DNA from: an uncultured Gammaproteobacteria bacterium
Lineage (GTDB): Bacteria > Pseudomonadota > Gammaproteobacteria > Pseudomonadales > UBA5518
DNA length: 64,000 bases
Assembly: GCA_903928015.1 (NCBI GenBank)
Contig: CAIYPF010000103.1
Span: forward strand, 76,602-140,601
Reading direction: 5' to 3'
Shown in pieces: positions 1-10,100 of this stretch. Numbering within the stretch: position 1 is the first letter of the stretch; each line of letters opens with the position of its first letter. The notes below the pieces were generated by a model. It saw only the letters and a program-made list of their open reading frames with translations. It had not been told where the DNA came from and did no database searches. Position numbers and translations under genes: made by a program.

Positions 1-404
1 GGAGGATAGATCTTCAGCAGCAGCGATTGCGACAGGGGTAGCAGCAGGCCGCCGGCGAGTCCCTGGAACGCTCGGAACAGCAGCAATTGGTCAAAGCTCG
101 TGGCGGCTGCGCAGAGCCATGACGCGATCGTGAAGAGCAATACGGAGGTAACGAAGGTGCGTACTTGGCCGAACTGTCCGGTGATCCAGCCGGAGAGCGG
201 TAGCATCACCGCAAGGCATACGCCGTAGATCGTCATGATCCAGCTCGCCTGCGAAGGTGTGGCGGCCAGATCGCCCGCAACAGTCGGAAGCGCCACGACG
301 ACGATAGTGGTGTCGAGCACGTTCATGAAGCTCGCGGTAGCGATGCCTACCGAGGCTATCAGCAGGGGCAGGCCCGCAAGGCGGGGCGGCGATGCAGTGC
401 TCAC
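1..404 (-). CDS. EmrB-type MFS multidrug efflux transporter (DHA2 family), 3' part outside the window
   Basis: Only about 134 N-terminal residues are present. They cover the first transmembrane helices of a 14-TM DHA2 drug:H+ antiporter. The DHA2 helix-1 motif NVLDTTIVVVALP is visible, followed by SWIMTIYGVCLAVMLPLSGW and the loop GQFGQVR (motif A region). The start is GTG at 404-402, overlapping the TGA of the upstream membrane-fusion gene by 4 bases (GTGA), so the two are translationally coupled. EmrB proteins pair with EmrA-type adaptors and an outer-membrane TolC channel to export hydrophobic compounds; the substrate here cannot be told. The family assignment is firm; the remainder is cut by the window edge. 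Confidence 0.9.
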   Translation of the reverse strand, partial: MSTASPPRLAGLPLLIASVGIATASFMNVLDTTIVVVALPTVAGDLAATPSQASWIMTIYGVCLAVMLPLSGWITGQFGQVRTFVTSVLLFTIASWLCAAATSFDQLLLFRAFQGLAGGLLLPLSQSLLLKIYP

Positions 405-1558
405 CGTGCCGGTCCCGGCCCCATCGCAGCAGAGATGGTTGCTGCGACGAGTTCATCGCCGCCCGCATCGCGGTCATCGTAAGCCGTCGAGGTCCCCAGG
501 GGGCCGGTGCGTGTTGCGCTGGCCGTCCTCGAGGTTCCCCGTTCGTGTGTGTCCACCTCTACATGGAGGCCTGCGCCCAGGGGTAAGGGATGCTGTGGGT
601 CCAGCCCTCCGTCGATCACGATCCGTACGGGGACACGCTGGACGATCTTGATCCAGTTCCCGGTGGCGTTCTGGGCCGGCAAAACGGCAAAAATCGATCC
701 CGTGCCGCTGCCGATGCTCTGCACCTTCCCCCGCATCTCGAGTTCGTCGTCGTAAAGATCGGAACCGATACGCACTGTCTGGCCGGGGCGCATGAAACGC
801 AGCTGGTTTTCCTTGAAATTGGCTTCGATCCACACGGCTCCGGACTCGGCGATGCTGAACAGCGGAGAGCCTGGCGCAACCCTTTGCCCCACTTGCACGC
901 GGCGTTTCGCCACGGTTCCGTCGACAGGCGCCACCACCCGGGCTTTCCTGAGCATTCGCCAGGCCGCTCGCACGCTGGACGCCGCCGCGGTGACCATGGG
1001 GTGAGCCGCAACCTCTCCGGTTCCTGCCCGCACCTGGGCTTCCGCGAGCGCACGCCGGGATGTCTCGAGTTCGCCGTCTGTCTCCTCGGCGCGCGTACGC
1101 GCCGCGTCGAGTTCTTCCTCGGCCAGCATGCGTCGGGCCGCAAGTCGCTTGCGGCGTTCGTATTCTTCAACGGCAAGCCGGTGGGTGATTTCCTTGAGGC
1201 TGAGTTCGGATCGGGCCCGCTCGACCTGGGCGCGCCTGGCGAGCACCTCCTGCACCGCGAGCGCAAGCATTTGCTTGCGCGAGTCGAGGGTGAGCAACAG
1301 GTCCCCTTCTGCAATGAGGGCAAGGGTCTGGCCTGCTGATACGGTTTCGTTGTCCTCTACCGCCACCTGAACCACCGGACCGTCTACCTCGGCCGACACC
1401 GTGATGAGATTGCCCGTGAGGTAGGCGTTGTCGGTGGTTTCACGCCACTGTCCGACGTTCAGGTACCAGTAAGTGCCTCCGGCGGCAACGGTGCCGAGCA
1501 GAAGAACGATGATGAGAATCGTCAGGTGACGACGGCGAGGGCGGACAACGGAGTTCAT
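401..1558 (-). CDS. EmrA/HlyD-type periplasmic adaptor (membrane fusion protein)
   Basis: A protein of 385 residues with a short basic N-terminus, one membrane anchor (about residues 13-32, LTILIIVLLLGTVAAGG) and then a biotinyl-lipoyl-like and coiled-coil hairpin architecture (SAEVDGPVVQVAVEDNETV; long Arg/Glu-rich helices about 85-190; VVAPVDGTVAKRRV returning to the lipoyl domain). This is the adaptor that joins an inner-membrane MFS pump to TolC. I chose ATG at 1558 because GGAGAGG lies just upstream; an upstream in-frame ATG at 1651 would add 31 unlikely residues. The stop overlaps the GTG start of the MFS gene. The last ~45 residues are a polar, low-complexity tail not typical of EmrA. 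Confidence 0.9.
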   Translation of the reverse strand: MNSVVRPRRRHLTILIIVLLLGTVAAGGTYWYLNVGQWRETTDNAYLTGNLITVSAEVDGPVVQVAVEDNETVSAGQTLALIAEGDLLLTLDSRKQMLALAVQEVLARRAQVERARSELSLKEITHRLAVEEYERRKRLAARRMLAEEELDAARTRAEETDGELETSRRALAEAQVRAGTGEVAAHPMVTAAASSVRAAWRMLRKARVVAPVDGTVAKRRVQVGQRVAPGSPLFSIAESGAVWIEANFKENQLRFMRPGQTVRIGSDLYDDELEMRGKVQSIGSGTGSIFAVLPAQNATGNWIKIVQRVPVRIVIDGGLDPQHPLPLGAGLHVEVDTHERGTSRTASATRTGPLGTSTAYDDRDAGGDELVAATISAAMGPGPAR

Positions 1559-1697
1559 GGCCTCTCCTTCGTGGGGCGGCGCATGATAGGTCTGTGTTCG
1601 TTGATGTATCAACGGTGCAATCACGGGAATCAACTCTGCGTGCGGCAGCAAGCCGCGTTAGACTCCTCCCGAACGCGAATTGGCAGGTGGGGTGTTC

Positions 1698-2963
1698 ATG
1701 GACCTGGTTCCCTACGCGGTACCGTTTTTCCTTGTTGCGATCCTCGTCGAGTTCGGCTGGGGACGGTTGCGCGGTACCGATACCTACAGACTCAACGACA
1801 CGATCAACAGCCTCAGTCTCGGGACTCTCAGCACCGCCATCAAATTGCTTGGTCTCAACCTTGCGGGCCCGGTCTTCGCAATCGCCTACGATCGTCTGGC
1901 TCCCGTGCACCTCGACGCCGCGTCGCCCCTGACATGGCTCTTCAGCTTGTTGGTCTACGACTTCTGCTACTACTGGTTTCACAGGATCAGTCACGAGCGC
2001 ACGCTTTTCTGGGCGTCCCACGTGGTTCACCACCAGAGTGAGGAATACAACCTTTCCACCGCGCTCCGGCAAACCGCGACAGGGTTTTTGGTTTCGTGGG
2101 TCTTCTACATTCCATGTTTTCTCCTGGGGGTGCCTCCCGAGGTGTTCGTGACCGTAGGCTCGGCACACCTCATCTACCAGTTCTGGATTCATTCCAGGCA
2201 TATCCCCAAGCTCGGCGTTTTGGAGTGGTTTCTTGTGACCGCCTCCAACCATCGGGTCCATCACGCACGTAATGCGAGCTATGTGGACACCAACTATGGG
2301 GGGCTGCTGATCGTGTGGGACCGGCTGTTTGGAACCTTTGCGGATGAGCGCGACGAGGAACCCTGCGTCTACGGGATAACGACCCCTCTGCGGAGCTGGA
2401 ACCCTCTGTGGGCGAACCTTCATATCTATGCCGGGATGCTGGGTGATATCAGGCGCTCGGGTTCTGCCCGGGCCGCACTTCGTGTTTTGGTGTCTCGGAC
2501 CGGCTGGCATCCCGGCGAAGCGCTCTCCCGCGCTGTCGGCGAGGTCAAGAGCTTCAGCCCTTACGATCCGCCTGCCTCTGCGGTGGTTCGCTATTACGCG
2601 GCAGCGCAGTTCCTGCTGGCGATTGTTTTTTCGCTCGCGCTTGAGCGCGCAGCACCCGATATGCCTGAACCGCTACGGTGGATGTCGTTTGGGTATCTGC
2701 TGACCTGGCTGGTCTCCGTCGGCGTGCTCCTCGAAGGCGGAACCCGGGCGGCTCCGCTCGAGTGGCTCCGCATCGCATCCGCTCCGGTACTCGTCCTTCT
2801 TGGCGCCAACTCATGGCCCGCGCTCTCGGGTGCGGCGGCCTATGCTCTGGTCTCGGGGGTTTTCTTCATCTCTTCTCTCAGAGGCGCTGGGACCAAGGCT
2901 CCGGGCGCGGCCGAGAGTTCAGGTGAAGCAGGGGGGCGGGAAAAAAATCCGGCCACTTCCTGA
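1698..2963 (+). CDS. Sterol desaturase / fatty acid hydroxylase superfamily membrane oxidase
   Basis: An integral membrane di-iron oxygenase-type protein of about 421 residues. The histidine clusters of the family are all visible: HRISHE, HVVHHQSEEYN, HSRHIPKLG and NHRVHHARN, set between hydrophobic helices. The histidine-rich domain occupies the first ~250 residues; the C-terminal ~150 residues form further membrane helices, as in alkylglycerol-monooxygenase-like members. Such enzymes hydroxylate or desaturate lipids; the exact substrate is not predictable. ATG at 1698 has AGGTGGGG upstream and is preferred over an in-frame TTG at 1680. The gene stands alone, pointing away from the emr pair. 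Confidence 0.85.
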   Translation: MDLVPYAVPFFLVAILVEFGWGRLRGTDTYRLNDTINSLSLGTLSTAIKLLGLNLAGPVFAIAYDRLAPVHLDAASPLTWLFSLLVYDFCYYWFHRISHERTLFWASHVVHHQSEEYNLSTALRQTATGFLVSWVFYIPCFLLGVPPEVFVTVGSAHLIYQFWIHSRHIPKLGVLEWFLVTASNHRVHHARNASYVDTNYGGLLIVWDRLFGTFADERDEEPCVYGITTPLRSWNPLWANLHIYAGMLGDIRRSGSARAALRVLVSRTGWHPGEALSRAVGEVKSFSPYDPPASAVVRYYAAAQFLLAIVFSLALERAAPDMPEPLRWMSFGYLLTWLVSVGVLLEGGTRAAPLEWLRIASAPVLVLLGANSWPALSGAAAYALVSGVFFISSLRGAGTKAPGAAESSGEAGGREKNPATS

Positions 2964-2990
2964 CAGGCGTGCTGTCCCATGTTCTACAAT
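2960..2990 (+). promoter_or_regulatory. Candidate sigma70 promoter for the HD-GYP gene
   Basis: CTGACA (2960-2965) and TACAAT (2985-2990) are separated by 19 bases, longer than the ideal 17. The -35 box overlaps the stop codon of the upstream desaturase gene, and the ATG of the HD-GYP gene follows 34 bases after the -10 box. Seen by eye only. Confidence 0.45.
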
Positions 2991-3024
2991 CCCGCAGGCT
3001 GAACAGGCATTCATCAAGGCTTTG

Positions 3025-4284
3025 ATGAGCATTGCAAAGACTACCGTCATCGCGTCCGGCCGGTTCCAGAAGGTAACCGATCGTGTGCGTTTGCCTGTCA
3101 TGGCCGTAAAGATCGGCATGCGGGTGGTCGATCTTGATCGCCCTTGGACCGAAACCCCTTTTCTCTTCCAAGGCTTCGTGATCGAGAGCATCGAGCACAT
3201 CGATGAGCTCGCAAAGTACTGCGCCGAGGTCGTCGTCGAAGTTGACGAAGACCAATGGGTGCCGGCAACGGAGCGCGGTGTTCTCAGTGCCCCCAAGGCG
3301 CGTGCGGCCTACGATTACCACGCGGCAACTCCCCGGGACTACGGCAACGCGCGTGGTGTGGTCGGCGCCAGTCAGGCACTGACGCGGAGCATCTTGGACG
3401 ATGTCCGGCTCGGCAAGGCCATCGACGTGAAGGAAGTGAAAGCAACGGTATCGTCAGCCGTCCGCACCATCATCGATTCCCCCGATGCCATGCAGTGGAT
3501 GCAGAAGGTCCGCGACCGCAGCGAGTACACAGCGGAGCATTGCGTCAACGTGGGCTTGCTGGCGATCACCTTCGGCCGGCATCTCGGTTACAGCGAGGAA
3601 GACCTTAACACCATCGGCGTTGCAGGCATGCTGCACGACGTGGGCAAGGCCCTCACCCCGGTAGATATCCTGCACAAGGATGGCGCGCTGAACGCCGAGG
3701 AATTCCTGGTGATGCGTCAGCACACCACTGACGGGCGCAATATCCTCATGGGTCATCCGGAGGTCTCGCATGGCTCCGTCGATGCGGCCTACGCCCACCA
3801 CGAGAGCCTCGACGGCTCTGGCTACCCGCGCAAGATCAAGGCGAGCGGCATCTCGGACCTCACCCGGATCATCACGATCTGCGATGTCTACGACGCCATA
3901 ACCTCTGACCGCTGCTACCGCAATGGCCAATCTTCTCTGCGGGCCATGGACGTCCTTAATCGTGAGGCGGGGCTCAAGTTCGATACCCGACTCGTTGAGG
4001 AGTTCGTCCGCTGTATCGGCCTCTATCCCACCGGGTCGGTTGTCGAATTGCGCAACGGAGCGCATGGCATCGTGGTCGGCACGAACTACCGGAACCGGCG
4101 TTTGCCGCGCGTGCTGGTGGTGCGCGGAGAAGACCACAAACCCTGTGAGGAGAAAGTGCTCGACCTCCAGCGTGTGTCGGGCATCGAGGGTCAGGAAGGC
4201 TGGCTCGTCCGCACCGTGGTGCCAAACGGTCGTCTCGGCATCCGTGTCGAGGAATACGTCCGCCGCGGCCTCAACATCCAGTGA
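3025..4284 (+). CDS. HD-GYP domain cyclic-di-GMP phosphodiesterase with N-terminal DUF3391
   Basis: A protein of 419 residues. The N-terminus matches DUF3391 (VKIGMRVVDLDRPW, then TPFLFQGF), which commonly precedes HD-GYP domains. The HD-GYP core follows at about residues 165-330 and keeps the metal ligands and signatures: HDVGK at about H204, HHE at 258-260, and DGSGYP at 263-268. Members hydrolyse c-di-GMP to pGpG/GMP and so control the motile/sessile switch. All catalytic motifs are intact, so activity is likely. ATG at 3025 has AAGG upstream; the frame is open farther upstream but that part overlaps the desaturase gene. No receiver domain is present, so the input signal is unknown. Confidence 0.92.
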   Translation: MSIAKTTVIASGRFQKVTDRVRLPVMAVKIGMRVVDLDRPWTETPFLFQGFVIESIEHIDELAKYCAEVVVEVDEDQWVPATERGVLSAPKARAAYDYHAATPRDYGNARGVVGASQALTRSILDDVRLGKAIDVKEVKATVSSAVRTIIDSPDAMQWMQKVRDRSEYTAEHCVNVGLLAITFGRHLGYSEEDLNTIGVAGMLHDVGKALTPVDILHKDGALNAEEFLVMRQHTTDGRNILMGHPEVSHGSVDAAYAHHESLDGSGYPRKIKASGISDLTRIITICDVYDAITSDRCYRNGQSSLRAMDVLNREAGLKFDTRLVEEFVRCIGLYPTGSVVELRNGAHGIVVGTNYRNRRLPRVLVVRGEDHKPCEEKVLDLQRVSGIEGQEGWLVRTVVPNGRLGIRVEEYVRRGLNIQ

Positions 4285-4305
4285 TGTCGCGCGTGTACCG
4301 CTAGC

Positions 4306-4929
4306 GTGAGTCTCTACGAAGACCGGATCCTTCCTTGGCTGATTGATGCGGGCTGTGGCACTGGCCCGATCATGAAGCAGCGCGCCAAAGTCGTCCCGCT
4401 GGCCTCGGGAACGGTTCTCGAAGTCGGCATGGGTCCGGGTCACAACCTCGCGCTTTACGATCCTTCCCGGGTCGAGATGGTCTGGGGTCTGGAACCGGCG
4501 GCAGGGATGCGCAAGCGTGCCGAACGCAATCTCCAGACATCCCCCGTACCGGTCCGCTGGCTCGACCTTCCCGGTGAACGCGTTCCTCTGGATGACGCCA
4601 GCGTCGACACGGTCGTCCTGACCTACACCCTGTGTACCATCGCCGACTGGTCTGCGGCACTGGCGCAGATGCACCGGGTGCTGAAACCCGGTGGAAGGAT
4701 GCTGTTCTGCGAACACGGGCTGGCGCCGGACCCCGGCGTGCAGGCCTGGCAGAACCGCATCAACGCCGGCTGGAGGCGCTTGTGCGGCGGCTGCAATCTC
4801 AACCGCGACATTCCCGCACTGCTGCGTGCAGGGGGCTTCGACCCGCACCGTCTGGAGTCTGACTATCTGCCGGGCACGCCGCGCTTTGCCGGTTTCAATT
4901 ACTGGGGCGAAGCGCTGCGGGTGGAGTGA
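4306..4929 (+). CDS. Class I SAM-dependent methyltransferase
   Basis: A protein of 207 residues with a Rossmann methyltransferase fold. Motif I appears as LEVGMGPGHN, the acidic post-I strand as GLEPAAGM, and motif II/III as VDTVVLTYTLCTI followed by HRVLKPGGRMLFCEHG. This pattern resembles the UbiE/phosphatidylethanolamine methyltransferase-like group (similar to human METTL7-type proteins), but the substrate is not determined. The start is GTG at 4306, 21 bases after the HD-GYP stop, so it may be co-transcribed with it. Confidence 0.85.
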   Translation: MSLYEDRILPWLIDAGCGTGPIMKQRAKVVPLASGTVLEVGMGPGHNLALYDPSRVEMVWGLEPAAGMRKRAERNLQTSPVPVRWLDLPGERVPLDDASVDTVVLTYTLCTIADWSAALAQMHRVLKPGGRMLFCEHGLAPDPGVQAWQNRINAGWRRLCGGCNLNRDIPALLRAGGFDPHRLESDYLPGTPRFAGFNYWGEALRVE

Positions 4930-4932
4930 GAT

Positions 4933-5301
4933 TCAAGTCTCGTCGGGCTTCCGGTATCCCGGAATTGGTCCACGTTCGGGCCGTGGTGCGGGCCTGGCCG
5001 GCAACGTGTCGGATTCCTCTGGGACGTAGTTCCGGGCAGCGCTCGCGCCTTGCGCCATGGCCTGGTCAATCCGGCTCCTCGAGTATCCCTTTGCCTCGCA
5101 GCGCTGCATGCTCTCGGACATCTGTGCCGCGCGCAGCTTGCAGCGCGAGTCCTGACGATCAAACGCCTCGGTGCATTCGGTCCAGCTCCGTGTATCTGCG
5201 GCGAGGGTGCTGAGGCAATTCGGCAGCACTCCCATGGCCTGCGCGCCCGAGGCGAGAAATGCGGTCACGATCGCGAATGCTCCGGCCGGGAATTTCGCCA
5301 T
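4933..5301 (-). CDS. Small secreted protein of unknown function with four cysteines
   Basis: A protein of 122 residues beginning with a cleavable signal peptide (MAKFPAGAFAIVTAFLASGAQA), then a mature part of about 100 residues with four Cys, which could form two disulfides in the periplasm. The C-terminus is Pro/Arg rich and probably disordered. I do not recognise a family. ATG at 5301 is chosen because the signal peptide starts there. The gene converges on the methyltransferase gene, with the stops only 3 bases apart. Confidence 0.6.
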   Translation of the reverse strand: MAKFPAGAFAIVTAFLASGAQAMGVLPNCLSTLAADTRSWTECTEAFDRQDSRCKLRAAQMSESMQRCEAKGYSRSRIDQAMAQGASAARNYVPEESDTLPARPAPRPERGPIPGYRKPDET

Positions 5302-5433
5302 GACGTCAGTACCTTGGGACTGTGTGTCGCCCGAGTATAGGCGAATCGCCGCGCGGCCTCGTCCGGCAGGAGGGTGCGCCGGCCGGGCGCTCCGGTTACT
5401 CTCCGGGATGTTGAGCATTCTGGAGTGATCGCG

Positions 5434-7137
5434 ATGACGACTGGCAGTGCGTGGGCCTACGAGACTGATGTGGTGGTGGTGGGTTCGGGCGCCGGTGCGC
5501 TCACGGCGGCGGTGCGCGCCCGTGATCTGGGCTGCGAGGTTCTGGTCATCGAGAAAACCGATATGTACGGCGGCACATCCGGCATGTCGGGAGGCGTGTT
5601 GTGGCTACCCAACAGCCCCTTGATAGCGGGCTCCGGCGGCTCGGATTCCGCGGATGAGGGCAAGCGTTATCTGCACGAGGTCGTCGATGAACCCGCACTC
5701 TCGGGGCGTATAGACGCCTTCGTCGACAACATCCCGGGCTTCATCGAATACATCCACAGCGCGACGCATCTGCGCTTCGCCGTGCTGCCCCAGTTTCCCG
5801 ACATGTATCCGGACAATCCCGCGGCAAAGATGCACCGCTGCCACGAGGCCTTGCCCTTCCACGGCCGCGTACTGCCCGACGCCGAGCTCCTCGCGCTGCG
5901 TCCGCAGCACCCGCAAACGGCGCTCTTCGGCAAGATCGGCTGGACGCCCAGCGAGTCGCTGGTCCTGCAGGCCCGTGGCCCGGGCTGGAAGAAAGTCGCC
6001 TTCGACATGGTGAGCCGCTACCTGCTGGATCTTCCCTGGCGGCTCCGCTCGCTGCGCGACCGCAGGTTGGTCCTCGGTGGCGCTCTGGTGGGGGCACTGC
6101 GCCGCTCCATGCTGGATCGCAATATGCCGCTCTGGCTCAACACACCCTTCGAGTCATTCATCACGGACGAGTCTGGCGCGGTCACCGGTGTGATCGCGAG
6201 GCGCGACGGTGTCAGCGCACGGATCCGCGCCCGCAAGGGCGTGATTCTGGCCAGTGGTGGTTTCGAGAAAAGCGAGGAGATGCGCAAGCAGTACCTCGAC
6301 CAGCCGACCGATCCGCGCTGGAGTGCGGGTTCGCCCGGGAACACCGGCGAGGTCATCCGCACTGCTGCAGAGCAATTGGGCGCAGGACTCGAATTCATGG
6401 ACGAGGGCTGGTGGGGCCCCACCGTGATGATGCCCGGCGAACCTCAGGCGCGGATGCTGATCATCGAGAAGAATCTTCCGGGCTCGATCATCGTCAACCG
6501 CGCGGGCAAGCGTTTCGTGAACGAGAGCTCCTCCTACACCAAGGTCATCCGCGGCATCTTTGCCGCCAACCGCCCGGGTGAGGAATCGATACCCGCTTAC
6601 ATGATCTTCGACGCCACCTACCGCGGGCGTTTCCCCATCGGCCCCATGCTGCCCAGCAATTTCCAGCCGGATTGGTCGGTATCTGCGTCGGTCAAGGAGG
6701 CCATCCCGAGCGCGCCTGATGTCCGCACGCTTGCCGGCAAACTGGGCGTCGACCCGGAAGGCCTGGCGAAGACAGTCACCGATTTCAACGGCTACGCCCG
6801 CAACGGGAAGGACCCGGATTTCCAGCGCGGCGATGCAAATTACGATCGCTACTACGGTTACCCGCACGATCTGCCGAACCCCTGCCTTGGGCCGCTCGAC
6901 AAGGCACCGTTTTACGGTGTTCGGATCTATCCGGGTGAGCTTGGCACCAAGGGGGGGGTGGCAGTGGATGCGCGCGCACGTGCGCTGCGCGCCGACGGCT
7001 CCGTGATCGAAGGCCTTTTTGCCATCGGCAACTGCAGTTCGCCTGTCACCGGTAGCACCTACCCGGCCTCCGGGTCGACGCTGGCGCCGGCGATGGTCTT
7101 CGGGTATGTCGCTGCAGCCGAGGTGGCTGGTCGCTGA
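5434..7137 (+). CDS. 3-ketosteroid delta1-dehydrogenase-like FAD enzyme (KstD family)
   Basis: A flavoprotein of 567 residues. The N-terminal dinucleotide-binding motif is VVVVGSGAGALTAAV, followed by EKTDMYGGTSGMSGG. The C-terminal FAD-domain motif (ELGTKGG, GLFAIGNCSSPVTGSTYP, then a Pro-Ala rich GYVAAAE end) is typical of 3-oxosteroid 1-dehydrogenases. The middle also fits the family: GKDPDFQRG and NYDRYYG, then PFYGVRIYPG. Known enzymes introduce the C1-C2 double bond in ring A of 3-ketosteroids, an early step of steroid breakdown. Related fumarate-reductase-fold enzymes act on other substrates, so a steroid substrate is probable but not proven. No other classical steroid genes are adjacent. 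Confidence 0.82.
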   Translation: MTTGSAWAYETDVVVVGSGAGALTAAVRARDLGCEVLVIEKTDMYGGTSGMSGGVLWLPNSPLIAGSGGSDSADEGKRYLHEVVDEPALSGRIDAFVDNIPGFIEYIHSATHLRFAVLPQFPDMYPDNPAAKMHRCHEALPFHGRVLPDAELLALRPQHPQTALFGKIGWTPSESLVLQARGPGWKKVAFDMVSRYLLDLPWRLRSLRDRRLVLGGALVGALRRSMLDRNMPLWLNTPFESFITDESGAVTGVIARRDGVSARIRARKGVILASGGFEKSEEMRKQYLDQPTDPRWSAGSPGNTGEVIRTAAEQLGAGLEFMDEGWWGPTVMMPGEPQARMLIIEKNLPGSIIVNRAGKRFVNESSSYTKVIRGIFAANRPGEESIPAYMIFDATYRGRFPIGPMLPSNFQPDWSVSASVKEAIPSAPDVRTLAGKLGVDPEGLAKTVTDFNGYARNGKDPDFQRGDANYDRYYGYPHDLPNPCLGPLDKAPFYGVRIYPGELGTKGGVAVDARARALRADGSVIEGLFAIGNCSSPVTGSTYPASGSTLAPAMVFGYVAAAEVAGR

Positions 7138-7187
7138 GACGCTGCGCCGCGTACCAATCCCTCCAACCTGCGCTGGACACCTGAACC

Positions 7188-10100
7188 GTGGAAGACCGGA
7201 TCGTCATCGAGGGCGCGCGTCAGAACAACCTGCGCAACCTCACCCTGGAACTGCCACTCGGGCAACTTACGGTCATCACCGGTGTGAGTGGCTCGGGTAA
7301 ATCCTCGCTCGCCTTCGATACCGTCTATGCCGAGGGGCAGCGCCGTTACGTCGAGACCTTCTCACCCTACGCGCGCCAGTTTCTGGAGCGGATGGACAAG
7401 CCCCAGGTCGACGCGATACGAGGCATTCCGCCTGCCATTGCCATCGATCAGACCAACCCGGTGCGCACCTCGCGCTCCACGGTCGGGACGATGACGGAGT
7501 TGAACGACTACCTGAAGCTGCTTTTTGCGCGTGCTGCGGTGCTTCACTGCCGCGGATGTGGGCAGCTTGTCCGGCACGACAGCGCTGAGACGGCTTCTCT
7601 GGCTTTGCTCTCGGATCCGGCGCTTGCCGGCGAAGCGGCTGAAGTGTGCTTCCACGTCGACCCACTGCCCGGCATCGACGCCAGCGCGATGGTCGGTATC
7701 CTTTCGGCGCAGGGCTACACCCGCGTGACGCCGGAGGGCGAACGCCTGCTGGTGGTCCAGGACCGCCTGCGGATCACCCCGGAAAACCGCTCGCGTCTGC
7801 AGGAGAGCCTCGAGGCCGCGTTCCGTGTAGGGCGGGGCAGGTTGTGCCTCCGTTTCGGGCGCAGCGAACCCAAGCCGGAGCGGCGGTTCTCTGCAGGTCT
7901 TCATTGCGCGTCCTGTGACATCGCTTATGCGGATGTGACGCCCAACAGTTTCTCCTTCAACTCGCCGGTGGGCGCCTGCGAAACCTGTCGTGGTTTCGGT
8001 CGCACCATCGGGATCGATTACAGCCTCGTGGTTCCCGATCCCAGCCGCACACTGTCGCAGGGCGCCGTGAAGCCATGGCAAACCCAGAGCTTCAACGAGT
8101 GCCAGAAAGAACTTGAGAAGTATGGCCGCAAGCGCGGCGTCCGCCTCGACGTCCCGTGGTCGGCGCTGCGCGAGGACGAGCGTGCCTGGGTGATAGACGG
8201 CGAAGGCGAGATCGACAGCGGCAAGTGGTACGGGGCCCGTCGCTTCTTCGAGTGGCTCGAGAGCAAGAGCTACAAGATGCACCTGCGTGTGCTGCTGTCG
8301 AAGTACCGCAGCTACGACGACTGTCGCGCCTGCAACGGTGCGCGCCTGAAGCCCGATGCCCTGCTGTGGCACCTGCCCGGGGCTCTGCAGTCCCTGAATT
8401 TCCCCGAACTGGTACAGCTTCCCATCCTGCGTGCACGCGAGTTCGTGGCCGGGTTGCGTCTCGGGCAGGCGATGGACGAGGCCACCACCCTTGTTTTGGC
8501 CGACATCCGTTCACGGCTTGGCTATCTCGTCGACGTGGGGCTCGGTTATCTCTCGCTTGACCGTCAGTCGCGCACGCTCTCGGGTGGCGAGGTGCAGCGC
8601 ATCAACCTCACGACGGCGCTGGGCACCTCGCTTGTGAACACGCTCTTCGTGCTCGACGAGCCGAGCATCGGCCTGCATCCGCGTGACGTGGGCCGTGTGA
8701 TCGGCGTTCTGGAGCGCCTGCGCGACGCCGGCAACACACTGCTCGTGGTGGAACACGACCCGCAATTCATGTTCGCCGCCGATCGCCTGCTCGACATGGG
8801 GCCTGGTCCGGGCAAGGCGGGCGGCCGGATTGTGTACGAGGGGGCGCCGGCAGGCGTGCTGGCCGTTGAGAACTCCCTTACGGCGGACTACCTGAGCGGG
8901 CGCAGAGTCGTGCAACGGAGCATGGCGCGCGCTGTACGCCCTGAGGGCCCCTGGCTCGAGATCGACGGCGCGGCCGAACACAACCTGAAGCAAATCGATG
9001 TCCGATTCCCGCTGGGACATCTGGTGTGTGTGACCGGCATCAGCGGTTCCGGAAAATCCACACTGGTTGGAGACGTTTTGTACGGCGCTGTAGCCCAGGC
9101 GCTCGGCAAGACCGGCCTGAGCGTTGGCAAGCACGCAGCCCTGCGAGGGGCCTCCGATCTCACCGACGTTGTCCTCGTTGACCAGGCCCCGATCGGCAAG
9201 AGCGCACGCTCCAATCCCGTCAGCTACGTTGGCGCGTGGGGGCCGATCCGAGAGCTGTTCGCACGCACACCGGTGTCGAAGGAGCGCGGTTACACGGCAG
9301 GCACATTCAGCTTCAATTCGGGGGACGGGCGTTGTCCGGCATGCACAGGCAGCGGCTTCGAGCATGTCGAGATGCAGTTCCTGAGCGATGTCTACCTGCG
9401 CTGCACCGAGTGCGACGGCAAGCGCTTCCGTGCCGAGGTGCTGGAATCCCGGCTCGCGGGCGGCGAGTCCATTGCCGATGTGCTGGCGCTCACCGTAGCC
9501 GAGGCAATCGAGCGCTTCGAGGGCGAATACACCGTGCTGGAGGCGCTGCAGCCGCTGCGTGACGTGGGGCTTGAATACCTCGCCCTCGGTCAGCCGGTGC
9601 CCACCCTGTCCGGCGGCGAAGCGCAGCGGCTGAAGCTCGCCGGGCATCTCGCCGAGGCGGGCTCGCGAAAGTCACGGGGCGCACGCACCCTGTTCGTGTT
9701 TGACGAGCCCACCACCGGCCTGCACTTCGAGGACATCGCACGCCTGCTTGGCGCTTTCGACAAACTGATCGCAGCGGGGCATTCGCTTCTCGTTATCGAG
9801 CACAACCTCGATGTCATCGAGGCCTGCGACTGGTTGGTCGACCTGGGCCCCGAAGGTGGCGAGGCAGGTGGAGAACTGCTGTTCAGCGGCACGCCGCAAG
9901 ACATTCTTGGGTGCGAGGCCAGTCATACGGGTACGGCATTGCGCGAGTACCGCCTGCAGCGCGAGTCCATCGCCGAGGCCCCGCCGCAACTGAGGTCTGC
10001 GCCAGTGCTGCGCGGTCCCCCGCGGATCGAGATACAGCGTGCCCGCGAGCACAACCTGAAAGACATCGACATCAGCATTCCGCGTGATGCTCTGACGGTC

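Noticed and set aside
3454-4848. A 464-codon antisense frame across the HD-GYP and methyltransferase genes.
   Set aside because: It spans two well-supported genes on the other strand and has no family motif.
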